DNA of 43,998 bases from contig JAEYXR010000127.1 of assembly GCA_023431215.1 (NCBI GenBank), positions 1 through 43,998 of the forward strand. The letters run 5' to 3'. The position numbers were made by a program, and so were the translations under genes. The notes under the pieces are model-generated. The model was not told the origin of the DNA. It searched no databases and saw only the letters and a list, made by a program, of their open reading frames with translations. Shown here one piece after another: positions 8,470-16,724 of the stretch (position 1 is its first letter; each line of letters starts with the position of its first letter). This DNA comes from Bacillota bacterium. GTDB lineage: Bacteria; Bacillota; Clostridia; Oscillospirales; Ruminococcaceae.

Positions 8470-8500
8470 AGGAGAAGTAAAACGATAGGAGAACAGCTCA

Positions 8501-9157
8501 ATGGAACCGATAAAATCTTTACAAACCAAAGACTTTATTGTTCAAATGCTGCGGGAAGAGGTTTTTTCCGGAGGGCTTAAAGACGGAGAAGAACTGGCAC
8601 AGGAGGTTCTGGCAGAAAAGCTGGGGGTTTCACGGATGCCTGTGCGTGAAGCATTACAGCAGCTGGAGCTGGAGGGTGTTTTATTACGCTTGCCCAATCG
8701 TCATATGCAGGTTGTGGGAATTACACCAACCTATATTAAGCACAACTTTTTGGTTCTGGCAGCAGTGGAAAAAGAAATTGTATCCATTTTGGTAGAAGAG
8801 AATAGAAGCTTTCAGCCTGCGCTGGACGCCTTTAAGCAATATGAGGCAGCAGTACCGCTGCAAGGGCAGGAGGAATGTGCCAAACGCGAGCTGGAAATAC
8901 ACACTCAATTAGGGTATTGCCTGCGCAACCCTTATTTGGCAAAGGTACACGACAGGCTACTCTCGGGTTACTTTGCCTACAGTTTGCGAAACTTTACCAA
9001 AGACTGGAAGGTAACTTTAAAAGAATACCGTCGACTTTTTAAAGCATTAAAAGAAAAAGATATGACTACTATATATGAAGTGCTGCGCTGCTATTTTGAA
9101 AAAGCTGCACAGGCTGCCATAGGAGGAATCGCCAATGACCAATTTAAGACCAATTAA
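8501..9157 (+). CDS. GntR-family regulator, FadR subgroup, with degenerate effector domain
   Basis: A 218-residue regulator. The winged helix is typical (LAEKLGVSRMPVREALQQLE, about residues 33-52). The C-terminal part has the helical look of an FCD domain, but the metal-binding His residues are poorly kept: the usual Asp before the first His is Glu (RELEIH), and the positions of the second and third His seem to be Tyr (LKEYRRLF and RCYFEKA). It starts at ATG 8501 behind ATAGGAG. Its last 23 bases overlap the next GntR gene, which points to tight co-expression and possibly a heteromeric repressor. It probably controls the tartrate genes downstream. Confidence 0.88.
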   Translation: MEPIKSLQTKDFIVQMLREEVFSGGLKDGEELAQEVLAEKLGVSRMPVREALQQLELEGVLLRLPNRHMQVVGITPTYIKHNFLVLAAVEKEIVSILVEENRSFQPALDAFKQYEAAVPLQGQEECAKRELEIHTQLGYCLRNPYLAKVHDRLLSGYFAYSLRNFTKDWKVTLKEYRRLFKALKEKDMTTIYEVLRCYFEKAAQAAIGGIANDQFKTN

Positions 9158-9782
9158 ACTTTTACCTGCCCGTGAAAGGGTGGCTTCCGCACTTAGAAAA
9201 GCGATTTTATCCTGTGAGTTGAAAGAAGGGGAGGAGCTGACGCTGGATAGTATTGCAGCCCAGCTTCAAGTTTCCAGTACCCCGGTTCGTGAGGCCTTTC
9301 AAATTCTTTCCAGGGATGGGCTTATTAAGCTTCGCCCCAATAAGGGTGCTTTGGTACTGGGAGTCAATGAAAAAACCATCCGTGACCACTACACCACTCG
9401 TGCCATATTGGAGCGCGAGGCAGCAGCAATGGTTTGCCTAAACAATGCAGACATTAGTGGTGTTGTTAATGCATATGAGCAGGCGGTAGAGGCTTTAGAG
9501 CAGAACAATACACAAAATTATTCCAACTATAATCAGGCTTTTCATGTTGAAATTTGGACAGCTGCCGGAAATGATAAAATTAAATCGTTGCTTTCCTCCA
9601 TGTGGAACGGCCTTTCTATGGGACACAAGGTAACTGAAGAAGATTATGCTAAAATATCTATCAGTGAACATAAGCTCATTCTGCAGGCGCTTACGGACCG
9701 TGACGCCGACTTAGCAAAAGAACTGATGAATGCCCACATTACCCGTAGCATGGAGAACATTTTGACGCACTTACAGCAATAA
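9135..9782 (+). CDS. GntR-family regulator, FadR subgroup (FCD domain)
   Basis: A 215-residue regulator. The winged helix includes IAAQLQVSSTPVREAFQILS (about 37-56). The FCD effector domain keeps three likely metal-binding His residues (NQAFHVEI, SEHKLI, NAHITRS), so it probably binds a metal-chelated carboxylate. L-tartrate or a related acid is the obvious candidate because the permease and ttdAB follow. ATG 9135 has GGAGG at 9121-9125 inside the preceding gene. It overlaps the upstream GntR gene in another frame; together they form a two-regulator operon. Confidence 0.88.
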   Translation: MTNLRPIKLLPARERVASALRKAILSCELKEGEELTLDSIAAQLQVSSTPVREAFQILSRDGLIKLRPNKGALVLGVNEKTIRDHYTTRAILEREAAAMVCLNNADISGVVNAYEQAVEALEQNNTQNYSNYNQAFHVEIWTAAGNDKIKSLLSSMWNGLSMGHKVTEEDYAKISISEHKLILQALTDRDADLAKELMNAHITRSMENILTHLQQ

Positions 9783-9787
9783 ATGCT

Positions 9788-9799
9788 ATTGTTAACAAT
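9788..9799. promoter_or_regulatory. 12-bp perfect palindrome ATTGTTAACAAT
   Basis: A perfect palindrome six bases after the second GntR gene, flanked by GCT and GCT. No T-run follows, so it is not a normal terminator. It may be an extra operator upstream of the tartrate promoter, but evidence is only its symmetry. Confidence 0.3.
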
Positions 9800-9853
9800 G
9801 CTCAAACATAAATGCTTTCTATTAATTAAACTGACGAAAATGAGGAATGCCCA

Positions 9854-9882
9854 TTGACAAGTAAGTTGGTGGGTGTTACCAT
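9854..9882 (+). promoter_or_regulatory. Tartrate-operon promoter with overlapping FadR-type operator
   Basis: A consensus -35 TTGACA (9854-9859), exactly 17 bases, then TACCAT (9877-9882). The dyad GGTGTTACC (9872-9880) covers most of the -10. GGT-NNN-ACC is the known core recognised by FadR-subgroup regulators such as PdhR and LldR. Position and motif fit direct repression by one or both GntR proteins encoded just upstream. Predicted transcript start is near 9889. Confidence 0.55.
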
Positions 9883-9958
9883 TTAAGCAATAAATGGATA
9901 CATTATCAATTATCAAATAAAGAGGATGATAGTATCCTGTAAAATGAGGAGGTTTGTT

Positions 9959-11227
9959 ATGAGTGCTATTACCATTACCCTACTGTTTTTGCTCTTTGCA
10001 ATCGTCATGTTCGTATGGGAGAAGATTCCCCTGGCAGTTACCTCAATGATTGTGTGTATTGGTTTGGTGATTACCAAAGTCATAGAACCGGGTGATGCCT
10101 TTAAGGGCTTTATTGACAGTAACGTAATTTTGTTTGTTGCAATGTTTATCATTGGCGGTGCCTTTTTTGAGACAGGTATGGCAAACAAAATCGGCGGTCT
10201 GGTAACCCGATTTGCAAAGACCGAGCGCCAGCAAATTGCTGCGGTTATGATTGTCACCGGAATTATGTCAGGTTTCCTATCCAATACCGGTACTGCGGCA
10301 GTTCTGATTCCTGTGGTTATCGGTATTGCATCCAAGTCTGGTTTCCATCGGTCTAAGCTGCTGCTGCCCTTAGTTTTTGCTGCAGCTATGGGCGGAAACC
10401 TCAGCTTAATTGGTGCTCCCGGCAATGCCTTTGCACAAACTGCGCTGCAAGAAATCGGTCTGGAATTTGGCTTTTTTGAGTACGCACTGATTGGTGCCCC
10501 CGTCCTGATTGTGGGTATTCTTTTCTTTACCACCATCGGTTATAAAATGCTCCCGGTAAGAGAACCCGGTGATGACAGCACCTTTAAAGAAAAGCAGGAC
10601 TTTAGCGATGTTCCTGCCTGGAAAAGCTGGGGTTCCTTTGCTGTATTGGCAGCCACCATCATCTGCATGATTTTTGAAAAACAAATTGGTATTAAACTAC
10701 ATATCATCGGCTGTATTGGCGCCTTGTTTTTGGTGCTATCCGGCATCATTACCGAAAAACAGGCTTATAAATCCATTGATATGCGCACCATCTTCCTCAT
10801 GGGCGGAATGCTTGCACTGGCAAATGCTCTAAATTCTACCGGAGCAGGCAAAGCAATTGCAGATACCGTACTCAATATGCTTGGCAGCAATCCTTCTCCT
10901 TTTGCTATCCTGGTTGCGCTGTTCCTCATTGCCTGCGTACTGACCCAGTTTATGTCCAATACTGCAACCACCTCTATGCTGGTGCCCATTGGTATCTCTT
11001 TGGCAGCATCCCTCAACGCAGACCCCCGCGCCATTATGATGGCACTTGTTATCGGCGGTTCCTGTGCTTATGCCACTCCTATCGGTATGCCCGCCAACAC
11101 CATGGTGTACACCGCCGGCGGATACCGTTTTATGGACTATGTTAAGGCCGGTTTACCTTTGGTAATCTGTTCCACCATCGTATCACTAATTCTGCTACCC
11201 ATTTTCTTCCCCTTCTTTCCAGCCTAA
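9959..11227 (+). CDS. SLC13/DASS-type permease, probable tartrate/dicarboxylate transporter
   Basis: A 422-residue inner-membrane protein with about 11-12 hydrophobic segments. Both classical DASS motifs are present, SNTGTAAVLIPV near residue 113 and SNTATTSMLVPIG near residue 338, where they form the substrate and sodium sites in this family. ATG 9959 is chosen because AGGAGG precedes it; the frame opens at 9926 without a ribosome binding site. It is followed after 34 bases by ttdA, so the most likely cargo is L-tartrate or another C4 dicarboxylate, perhaps exchanged for a product. It is not closely similar to the SLC13 protein at 3884-5176. Confidence 0.85.
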   Translation: MSAITITLLFLLFAIVMFVWEKIPLAVTSMIVCIGLVITKVIEPGDAFKGFIDSNVILFVAMFIIGGAFFETGMANKIGGLVTRFAKTERQQIAAVMIVTGIMSGFLSNTGTAAVLIPVVIGIASKSGFHRSKLLLPLVFAAAMGGNLSLIGAPGNAFAQTALQEIGLEFGFFEYALIGAPVLIVGILFFTTIGYKMLPVREPGDDSTFKEKQDFSDVPAWKSWGSFAVLAATIICMIFEKQIGIKLHIIGCIGALFLVLSGIITEKQAYKSIDMRTIFLMGGMLALANALNSTGAGKAIADTVLNMLGSNPSPFAILVALFLIACVLTQFMSNTATTSMLVPIGISLAASLNADPRAIMMALVIGGSCAYATPIGMPANTMVYTAGGYRFMDYVKAGLPLVICSTIVSLILLPIFFPFFPA

Positions 11228-11261
11228 CCGCTAAAATCTACTACATACAGGAGGATTACTC

Positions 11262-12161
11262 ATGAGTAAAGAACAAAGTATCCGCAGCATGACCGATACG
11301 ATGGCGAAGTTTGTCGCCCTTGTCGGCAAAAAGCTTCCCGATGATGTGGAAGCCAAGCTTTTGGAGCTGCGGCAAAAAGAAACCAGCGCGCTGGCCACCA
11401 CCATTTATGATACCATGTTTAAAAATCAGCAGTTGGCATTGGACTTAAACCGTCCCTGTTGCCAGGATACCGGTGTACTGCAATTTTGGGTTAAGTGCGG
11501 TGTCAACTTTCCCCTTATGGGCGAGTTGGAGGCATTGCTGAAAGAAGCTGTTGTGCAGGCTACCTTTGCAGCACCTTTGCGCCACAACAGTGTAGAAACC
11601 TTTGACGAATACAACACTGGCAAAAATGTCGGTAAGGGTACTCCCACTGTATTTTGGGACATCATCCCCGAGCGTGACGATGTAGAAATTTACACCTACA
11701 TGGCAGGGGGGGGCTGCACCCTCCCCGGCAAAGCCATGGTACTGATGCCCGGTGCGGGATATGAAGGCGTATCCCAATTTGTACTGGATGTTATGACCAG
11801 CTATGGCCTGAATGCCTGCCCGCCGCTGCTGGTTGGCGTTGGTGTTGCCACCTCGGTAGAGACTGCAGCACTGCTCTCTAAAAAAGCATTGATGCGGCCC
11901 ATTGGCAGCCACAACGAAAATGAACGTGCAGCCAAGCTGGAGCAGCTTTTGGAGGATGGTATCAATAAGATTGGCCTTGGTCCACAGGGTATGTCGGGTA
12001 ACTACTCTGTCATGGGTGTTCATGTAGAAAACACCGCACGTCATCCCTCCACCATTGGTGTTGCAGTGAACACTGGTTGCTGGTCCCACCGCCGTGGACA
12101 TATCATTTTTGATAAAAACCTAAACTATACCATTATTTCTCATACGGGGGTAACATTATGA
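11262..12161 (+). CDS. ttdA: L(+)-tartrate dehydratase, alpha subunit
   Basis: A 299-residue catalytic subunit that with TtdB dehydrates L-tartrate to oxaloacetate using an oxygen-sensitive [4Fe-4S] cluster. It follows E. coli TtdA, as I recall it, almost end to end: DLNRPCCQDTG (cluster Cys probably C67), PLRHNSVEIF-like block (PLRHNSVETF), YMAGGGCTLPG, NACPPLLVGVG, GPQGMSGN, ARHPSTIGVAVNTGCWSHRR. The three cluster cysteines (CQDTG, NACPP, TGCWS) are all present. A class I fumarase alpha subunit is the alternative, but the close resemblance to TtdA and the adjacent TtdB argue for tartrate. AGGAGG precedes ATG 11262. It overlaps ttdB by 4 bases. Confidence 0.9.
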   Translation: MSKEQSIRSMTDTMAKFVALVGKKLPDDVEAKLLELRQKETSALATTIYDTMFKNQQLALDLNRPCCQDTGVLQFWVKCGVNFPLMGELEALLKEAVVQATFAAPLRHNSVETFDEYNTGKNVGKGTPTVFWDIIPERDDVEIYTYMAGGGCTLPGKAMVLMPGAGYEGVSQFVLDVMTSYGLNACPPLLVGVGVATSVETAALLSKKALMRPIGSHNENERAAKLEQLLEDGINKIGLGPQGMSGNYSVMGVHVENTARHPSTIGVAVNTGCWSHRRGHIIFDKNLNYTIISHTGVTL

Positions 12162-12772
12162 GCGAGAAAAAAATACTGACAACCCCAATTAAGGATTCTG
12201 ATCTGGAAGATATCCATATTGGCGATATTGTTTACCTCAACGGTTATATTGTAACCTGCCGCGACGTAGCTCATCGCCGTCTGATAGAGGGAAAACGTGA
12301 GCTGCCGGTTGACCTCAACGGTATTGCAATTTTCCATGCAGGACCCATTGTACGTCCACTGGAAAACGACAAATTTGAAATGGTATCTGTAGGTCCAACC
12401 ACCAGCATGCGCATGGAAAAGTTTGAAAAAGAGTTTGTGGAGCAGACCGGTGTCAAGGTCATTGTAGGCAAAGGCGGCATGGGGCCCAATACAGAGGCTG
12501 CCTGCAAGGAACACAAAGCAATCCACTGCGTTTTCCCTGCAGGTTGTGCTGTGGTAGCTGCCACCGAGGTGGAAGAGATTGAGCGTGCTGAATGGCGCGA
12601 CCTGGGAATGCCCGAAACTTTGTGGGTATGCCGGGTAAAGGAATTTGGTCCACTGATTGTATCCATTGACACTCAAGGCAGAAATATGTTTGAAGAAAAC
12701 AAGGTTATTTTCAATGAAAAGAAGGAAGAGGCCTTGCAGGAAATCTACAAGCAGGTAAGCTTTATCAAGTAG
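12158..12772 (+). CDS. ttdB: L(+)-tartrate dehydratase, beta subunit
   Basis: A 204-residue partner of TtdA, forming the swivelling beta domain that closes the active site. It keeps TTPIKDSDLEDI at the start, TCRDVAHRRLIE, AIFHAGPIVR, SVGPTTSMRME, GKGGMGP, FPAGCAVVAATEVEE and LWVCRVKEFGPLIVSIDT, which match E. coli TtdB closely. The ATGA overlap with ttdA implies translational coupling and equal amounts. It ends with TAG. With the permease and two GntR genes it completes a tartrate import and dehydration module; the product oxaloacetate can enter fermentation. Confidence 0.9.
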   Translation: MSEKKILTTPIKDSDLEDIHIGDIVYLNGYIVTCRDVAHRRLIEGKRELPVDLNGIAIFHAGPIVRPLENDKFEMVSVGPTTSMRMEKFEKEFVEQTGVKVIVGKGGMGPNTEAACKEHKAIHCVFPAGCAVVAATEVEEIERAEWRDLGMPETLWVCRVKEFGPLIVSIDTQGRNMFEENKVIFNEKKEEALQEIYKQVSFIK

Positions 12773-12779
12773 TTCTCAT

Positions 12780-12832
12780 AAAAAAGGGGACCCCCTATAT
12801 TCTAAGAAAGAATATAGGGGGTCCCCTTTTTT
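12780..12832 (+). terminator. Strong terminator after ttdB
   Basis: A 24-bp perfect stem (12780-12803 with 12809-12832), loop AAGAA, ending in six T. The A-tract on the left makes it usable from the minus strand too, where the envelope operon ends at 12951. Confidence 0.92.
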
Positions 12833-12950
12833 AGCATTGTTTTTATTAACTGACATTTTAGAACGTGAAGAAGGAGCAAACATTTGTGAGATGAAGCTGA
12901 AAAAGCCGGTTGATGGTCAATCAGAAATCATATTGTCCCAGTATGGCTTT

Positions 12951-13970
12951 TTATAAAAAAACTGATTTTCTATTAGATAATTTGAGCCTTCCGCTAACCC
13001 ATAACCAAGCATAGAGCTGTGTCAGCCCCCATACCAACATAAATTGGGTAGTACTGTTTTTTAGTAAAGGTAGATTGATCAGATCAGATGCAAATAAAAC
13101 CACCCCAAAAAAGAGCAGATGAGATGGGTATAAAATTGTACTATACAGTCGTAGAGTACGACAGCTAAATCGGGGGGTAAAAGATACCTGTAGTAAAATG
13201 CAAAACTGAAAAACGGTGCAGGGAACAAGAAAAATTGTCATGTTGTAGTCAGCGGCAATATGATGCATGCCAAGCAAATAAACCTCTACAAAAGAAGACA
13301 AAAGAGACAAAGCAAACATTACCAGACAAAGAGATTTAGAGGGTAGGTGCTTTGCTTTGGCAATAACAACACCTGTTAACACAAAGGGAATGCCAAAAAA
13401 GATGCCGTTTCTGGTAGTTAAAAAGACACTTTCATATCGCTGGAAGCCTGTAGCCAACCAATTGGGCAAAGAGGCCTGTATACCATAGTATCCGTCGCCC
13501 ATTAGCCCAAAACAATAAAGCAGAATTGCCAATGTTACAAGCGTCCATAAAGGGAGCTTTTTTATAAGATAATGCAGTGTTAATACAGCAACAATGAGAG
13601 AGGGAAAAAACCACAAATGCAAAAAAGTGCCCTGAAAAAGAATGGTTTCCTTGCCCAAATTGCCGTTGAGCAGCATGTCGATGAGAGTGATGGGAATATA
13701 AACCAGTGACCATACTGCATAGCTTAGGCATAATTTTTGTAAATAAGGAAAGACGATGCTCCATTGCTCAAAACCCTTTAATGCAATAAAATACCCGGTA
13801 CAGCAAAAGAAAAATGGAACAGCAAGCCTTGCTGCTCCTTGAGCCAATAAAAAAACAACCCAATTTTCTATGGGGTTAAAGGTGTAAACATGAATAAAGA
13901 TGACACAGACTGCGGCAGCATACTTTGCAATGTCAAGAGCGGGGAGTTTGTAGTCGATAAGATTTTCCAC
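12951..13970 (-). CDS. Acyltransferase 3 family membrane protein
   Basis: A 339-residue membrane protein with about 10 hydrophobic segments, of the acyltransferase 3 (OafA/NolL-like) family, which acetylates or otherwise acylates sugars of envelope glycans. The first segment carries the family pattern DIAKYAAAVCVIFIHVY with the important His; FFFCCTGYFI and LWFFPSLIVA follow. The start is GTG 13970 with GGGAAAGG before it. It overlaps the upstream UPF0104 gene by 38 bases. As last gene of the five-gene minus-strand operon it probably decorates the glycan or glycolipid that the others make. Confidence 0.85.
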   Translation of the reverse strand: MENLIDYKLPALDIAKYAAAVCVIFIHVYTFNPIENWVVFLLAQGAARLAVPFFFCCTGYFIALKGFEQWSIVFPYLQKLCLSYAVWSLVYIPITLIDMLLNGNLGKETILFQGTFLHLWFFPSLIVAVLTLHYLIKKLPLWTLVTLAILLYCFGLMGDGYYGIQASLPNWLATGFQRYESVFLTTRNGIFFGIPFVLTGVVIAKAKHLPSKSLCLVMFALSLLSSFVEVYLLGMHHIAADYNMTIFLVPCTVFQFCILLQVSFTPRFSCRTLRLYSTILYPSHLLFFGVVLFASDLINLPLLKNSTTQFMLVWGLTQLYAWLWVSGRLKLSNRKSVFL

Positions 13971-15021
13971 CCTTTCCCAAAGAAATTTTTTTTATGATCT
14001 TCAGTATCCATATTAGCATCAGTGCAATACCGCTGAATCCAATGGTTGCATAAACACCAAGCCCTCTGCTCAGAGCCATTGCTCCGCTTAATAACCCCGC
14101 TGGGAAAATTTCTTTGAAGTAAAGCAAAAATATACTTTCTCCAATGCCCACGCTGCCGGGGAAGGGAAGTGCTGCACAGGAAATGTAAAGCACTGACTGT
14201 AACGCAATCATCTCAAAAAAGGTCGTTTGCGAAAAACCAAGAGCTCTGTAAACCCAATAAGGGGCAGAATGCATGGCAATAATACGTAACAGCATGATAC
14301 CGGAATTAAGGAAATACTGGCCCATATTCTGCTTTAATACGGCTGCGCCTTCCTTGTATTTTTCCACAGCTCCTGCTACTGCTTTAGAAAAAGTCGCAGC
14401 TTTTTTTTTAGAAAATACCCCAATGATTTTTGCCGCAAAAGATACCAGTTTGTAAATAAATTTATCTGAAAACATGGCACAAAACGTTAGGGCAAGCAGC
14501 CCTGTATTTATGACCAATCCAAGCCAAAGAACAGGCACAAATTTCCCCAAAGAGCGGTGGATGATATTGGAATATCCAATATAACCCAAAACACCCAGAC
14601 CGGTAATTACAGCCTGATAAGCACCTAAATCCATAAAGAGCGCCAGAGTAGCCTTAGAAGCGGGAATTTTATTTTTATACATTAAATAAAGCTGCATGGG
14701 TTGGCCGCCGCTTGCCGCAGGGGTAATACCGCTGAAAAAGTTACCGGCAAAGGCATAAACAAGGCAAGTGGAATATTTTGCAGCTTGGTTCAACAGATGC
14801 AGGTTTCGTTTAATGTTATATGCCTCAGCACCAAGCATAAGCAGAAGCGCACAAAACCCACATAATATATAACCTATCCTTACCTGAGAAAGGAGCATGC
14901 TAAACTGACCTTTCTCCAGCCGAGAGAAAACTAAGCGATAGGTGAAAAATGCTAAGAGAATGAAAAGTCCTCCGTTGCACAGTATTTTCTTAGTAAAGTT
15001 CAGAAATTGTTTTAAAGACAT
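13933..15021 (-). CDS. UPF0104/YbhN-type membrane protein (lysylphosphatidylglycerol synthase transmembrane-domain family)
   Basis: A 362-residue protein with about 8 hydrophobic segments, resembling the flippase-like membrane half of MprF and the YbhN/AglD group. The family signature is visible as GNFFSGITPAASGGQPMQLY (about residues 93-112) and PFPGSVGIGES near 300. There is no catalytic lysyltransferase domain. It starts at ATG 15021 after GAGGCGGGAT and overlaps both neighbours (32 and 38 bases). Known relatives flip or handle lipid-linked molecules, so in this operon it may translocate the glycolipid made by the glycosyltransferase; this is inference. Confidence 0.82.
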   Translation of the reverse strand: MSLKQFLNFTKKILCNGGLFILLAFFTYRLVFSRLEKGQFSMLLSQVRIGYILCGFCALLLMLGAEAYNIKRNLHLLNQAAKYSTCLVYAFAGNFFSGITPAASGGQPMQLYLMYKNKIPASKATLALFMDLGAYQAVITGLGVLGYIGYSNIIHRSLGKFVPVLWLGLVINTGLLALTFCAMFSDKFIYKLVSFAAKIIGVFSKKKAATFSKAVAGAVEKYKEGAAVLKQNMGQYFLNSGIMLLRIIAMHSAPYWVYRALGFSQTTFFEMIALQSVLYISCAALPFPGSVGIGESIFLLYFKEIFPAGLLSGAMALSRGLGVYATIGFSGIALMLIWILKIIKKISLGKGGKSYRLQTPRS

Positions 15022-15691
15022 ATCCCGCCTCTTTCCATTTAGGAATCATGTATTCCAGTGCCTGCATGGTTTTAAGGGGAGCTTGGTTTTTTCCTCTGCC
15101 ATCATGCAGACAAATTACAGCACTGCCATTCACTTTTTCCTGTAGCCTTTTGCAAATAACATCTGGGGTTATATTTTTTTGCCAATCACCTACAATTACA
15201 GTCCAAAGTACAGTTTGCAAATGATGAATGCTGCATAAATAAATACCCAACATACGAGCATGTCCCCAGGGCGGGCGATAATAGGTAAGCTTAATACCAT
15301 GGTTATCAAAAATTTCAATACTTTCCTCAAAATCTCTTTTTAACTGATGAGGTAACTGCAAAATCTGGTTTTGGTGATGTAAAGAGTGAAGCCCAATGGT
15401 ATGCCCTTCTATTTTCATACGCTCTAGTATTTGAATATTGTTTTTTATTGATGATGCAACCACAAAAAAACTCGCTTTAATGTTATGCTTTTTTAGCAAG
15501 TCCAAAAGCATTGGCGTAAAAACTGAATCAATGCCATCATCAAAGGTGAGGTAAAGTGTATTCATAGCCATGCGCCTACGGCAAAGAGGGTTGGAAATTC
15601 TCAAATAGCATGTTGTTAAAGCACCCAGCAATAGATATAAAAAGGCTGCAGCAAAGGGGAACAGGAGAAAAATTTTATACGGCATGTTCAT
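14990..15691 (-). CDS. Polysaccharide deacetylase (NodB/CE4 family), membrane-anchored
   Basis: A 233-residue protein with an N-terminal hydrophobic segment (about 7-29) and then a CE4 domain. The motifs are complete: TFDDG (catalytic base Asp51 and metal ligand Asp52), H102-x3-H106 in LHSLHHQ, RPPWG (139-143) and LHDG near the C terminus. The enzyme removes N-acetyl groups from amino sugars and should act outside the membrane, anchored by its N terminus. It overlaps the glycosyltransferase gene by 17 bases and the UPF0104 gene by 32. Possible substrates are a GlcNAc-lipid made by the neighbours or peptidoglycan. Confidence 0.9.
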   Translation of the reverse strand: MNMPYKIFLLFPFAAAFLYLLLGALTTCYLRISNPLCRRRMAMNTLYLTFDDGIDSVFTPMLLDLLKKHNIKASFFVVASSIKNNIQILERMKIEGHTIGLHSLHHQNQILQLPHQLKRDFEESIEIFDNHGIKLTYYRPPWGHARMLGIYLCSIHHLQTVLWTVIVGDWQKNITPDVICKRLQEKVNGSAVICLHDGRGKNQAPLKTMQALEYMIPKWKEAGYVFKTISELY

Positions 15692-16715
15692 AATATCCCC
15701 GCTTCCTTTGCTGTTTTGCAGTTTCTACTTCCCATTTTACCCGTATCATGTTTGCTCGATATTTTCTGCGGAGAGCATTATTTTCCAGCAACTCCAGTAT
15801 CTGTTGGGGGGCTGTATGCTTGTCCCAGATTACCTGGCCAATTTGATGCTTTTGAATAAAGTCTGCATTCTCCAGCTCATGCTGATAGGTAGGGAGCATA
15901 GCGACACAGGGCGTGGTGGCATAGATGCTCTCAAAAAGCGTAACACCGCCCGGCTTAGAGATGAGCAAATCTGCATCAGCAAGATAGGAGGATACCTGGT
16001 CAGTAAATCCCACCACTGTAACAAATGGGTACTTGTTCTTTAGATGATGATATAGTTTTTTGTTATTCCCTGCGATAATATTGATATTTAGCTCCGGGTA
16101 TTCGCACAAATAATCAAGCACATAATCAACCCATGGTAAGATGCCAAGTCCCCCGCCCATAATCAGGAGGTTGTTACCTTTTTTACGGTGAATGGCTTTG
16201 CCGGAAAGTTGATAGAACACCTTTTTCATAGGAATTCCGCGGACATAAATATTTTCTCTGCAAACACCTATTTGTACAAGCTTTTCGGCAACATCCTTGG
16301 TTGCCACCAAATATCCGGCGGCATGGGGATAAACCCATCCCGCATGAACACCGATATCTGTAATGCACACATAGACAGGAACAGGCATTGCTCCAAGCTT
16401 CCGGCCGCAGGCAGACCATGTTGTGATGATAATATCCGGCTTGATGCGGTTAAAAGCGGCTGTAAGCAAGGAAGAGACTTTGGGTGCTTCACTGGGTTTG
16501 CGCCCAAAGGCGTTTACCAAATTATAGACGGTACTGCTTCTGCAGATAATATGATTGAACAAGCCGTAAATCGTTGGCGCCACCTTAGGATACATAATTT
16601 CTACTATATCGCTGACCACTACCTCGTAACCAAGTTCCTTATATTCTTCTTCCAGTGCTTTGGCTGCAGAAAAATGACCGTTTCCAAAGCGGGCCGTTAT
16701 AATCCATACCTTCAT
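15675..16715 (-). CDS. MGDG-synthase/MurG-like glycosyltransferase (GT28 family)
   Basis: A 346-residue peripheral membrane glycosyltransferase. The N-terminal half has the MGDG-synthase pattern (TARFGNGHFSAAKAL at 7-21, then TDIGVHAGWVYP). The C-terminal half is a GT28 nucleotide-sugar site (MGGGLGILPW, GFTDQVSSYLADADLLISKP, then GGVTLFES). The family moves galactose, glucose or GlcNAc from a UDP-sugar to diacylglycerol or a lipid-linked acceptor on the cytoplasmic face. ATG 16715 follows GGAG. It lies 9 bases after the permuted NlpC/P60-like gene and overlaps the deacetylase gene, so its product is the likely substrate of the downstream enzymes. Confidence 0.88.
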   Translation of the reverse strand: MKVWIITARFGNGHFSAAKALEEEYKELGYEVVVSDIVEIMYPKVAPTIYGLFNHIICRSSTVYNLVNAFGRKPSEAPKVSSLLTAAFNRIKPDIIITTWSACGRKLGAMPVPVYVCITDIGVHAGWVYPHAAGYLVATKDVAEKLVQIGVCRENIYVRGIPMKKVFYQLSGKAIHRKKGNNLLIMGGGLGILPWVDYVLDYLCEYPELNINIIAGNNKKLYHHLKNKYPFVTVVGFTDQVSSYLADADLLISKPGGVTLFESIYATTPCVAMLPTYQHELENADFIQKHQIGQVIWDKHTAPQQILELLENNALRRKYRANMIRVKWEVETAKQQRKRGYYEHAV

Positions 16716-16724
16716 TTTGTTCTC

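Noticed and set aside
11445..12676. Long antisense frames over ttdA and ttdB
   Set aside because: Both subunits match the tartrate dehydratase family nearly end to end on the plus strand; the antisense frames show no domain and no start signal.
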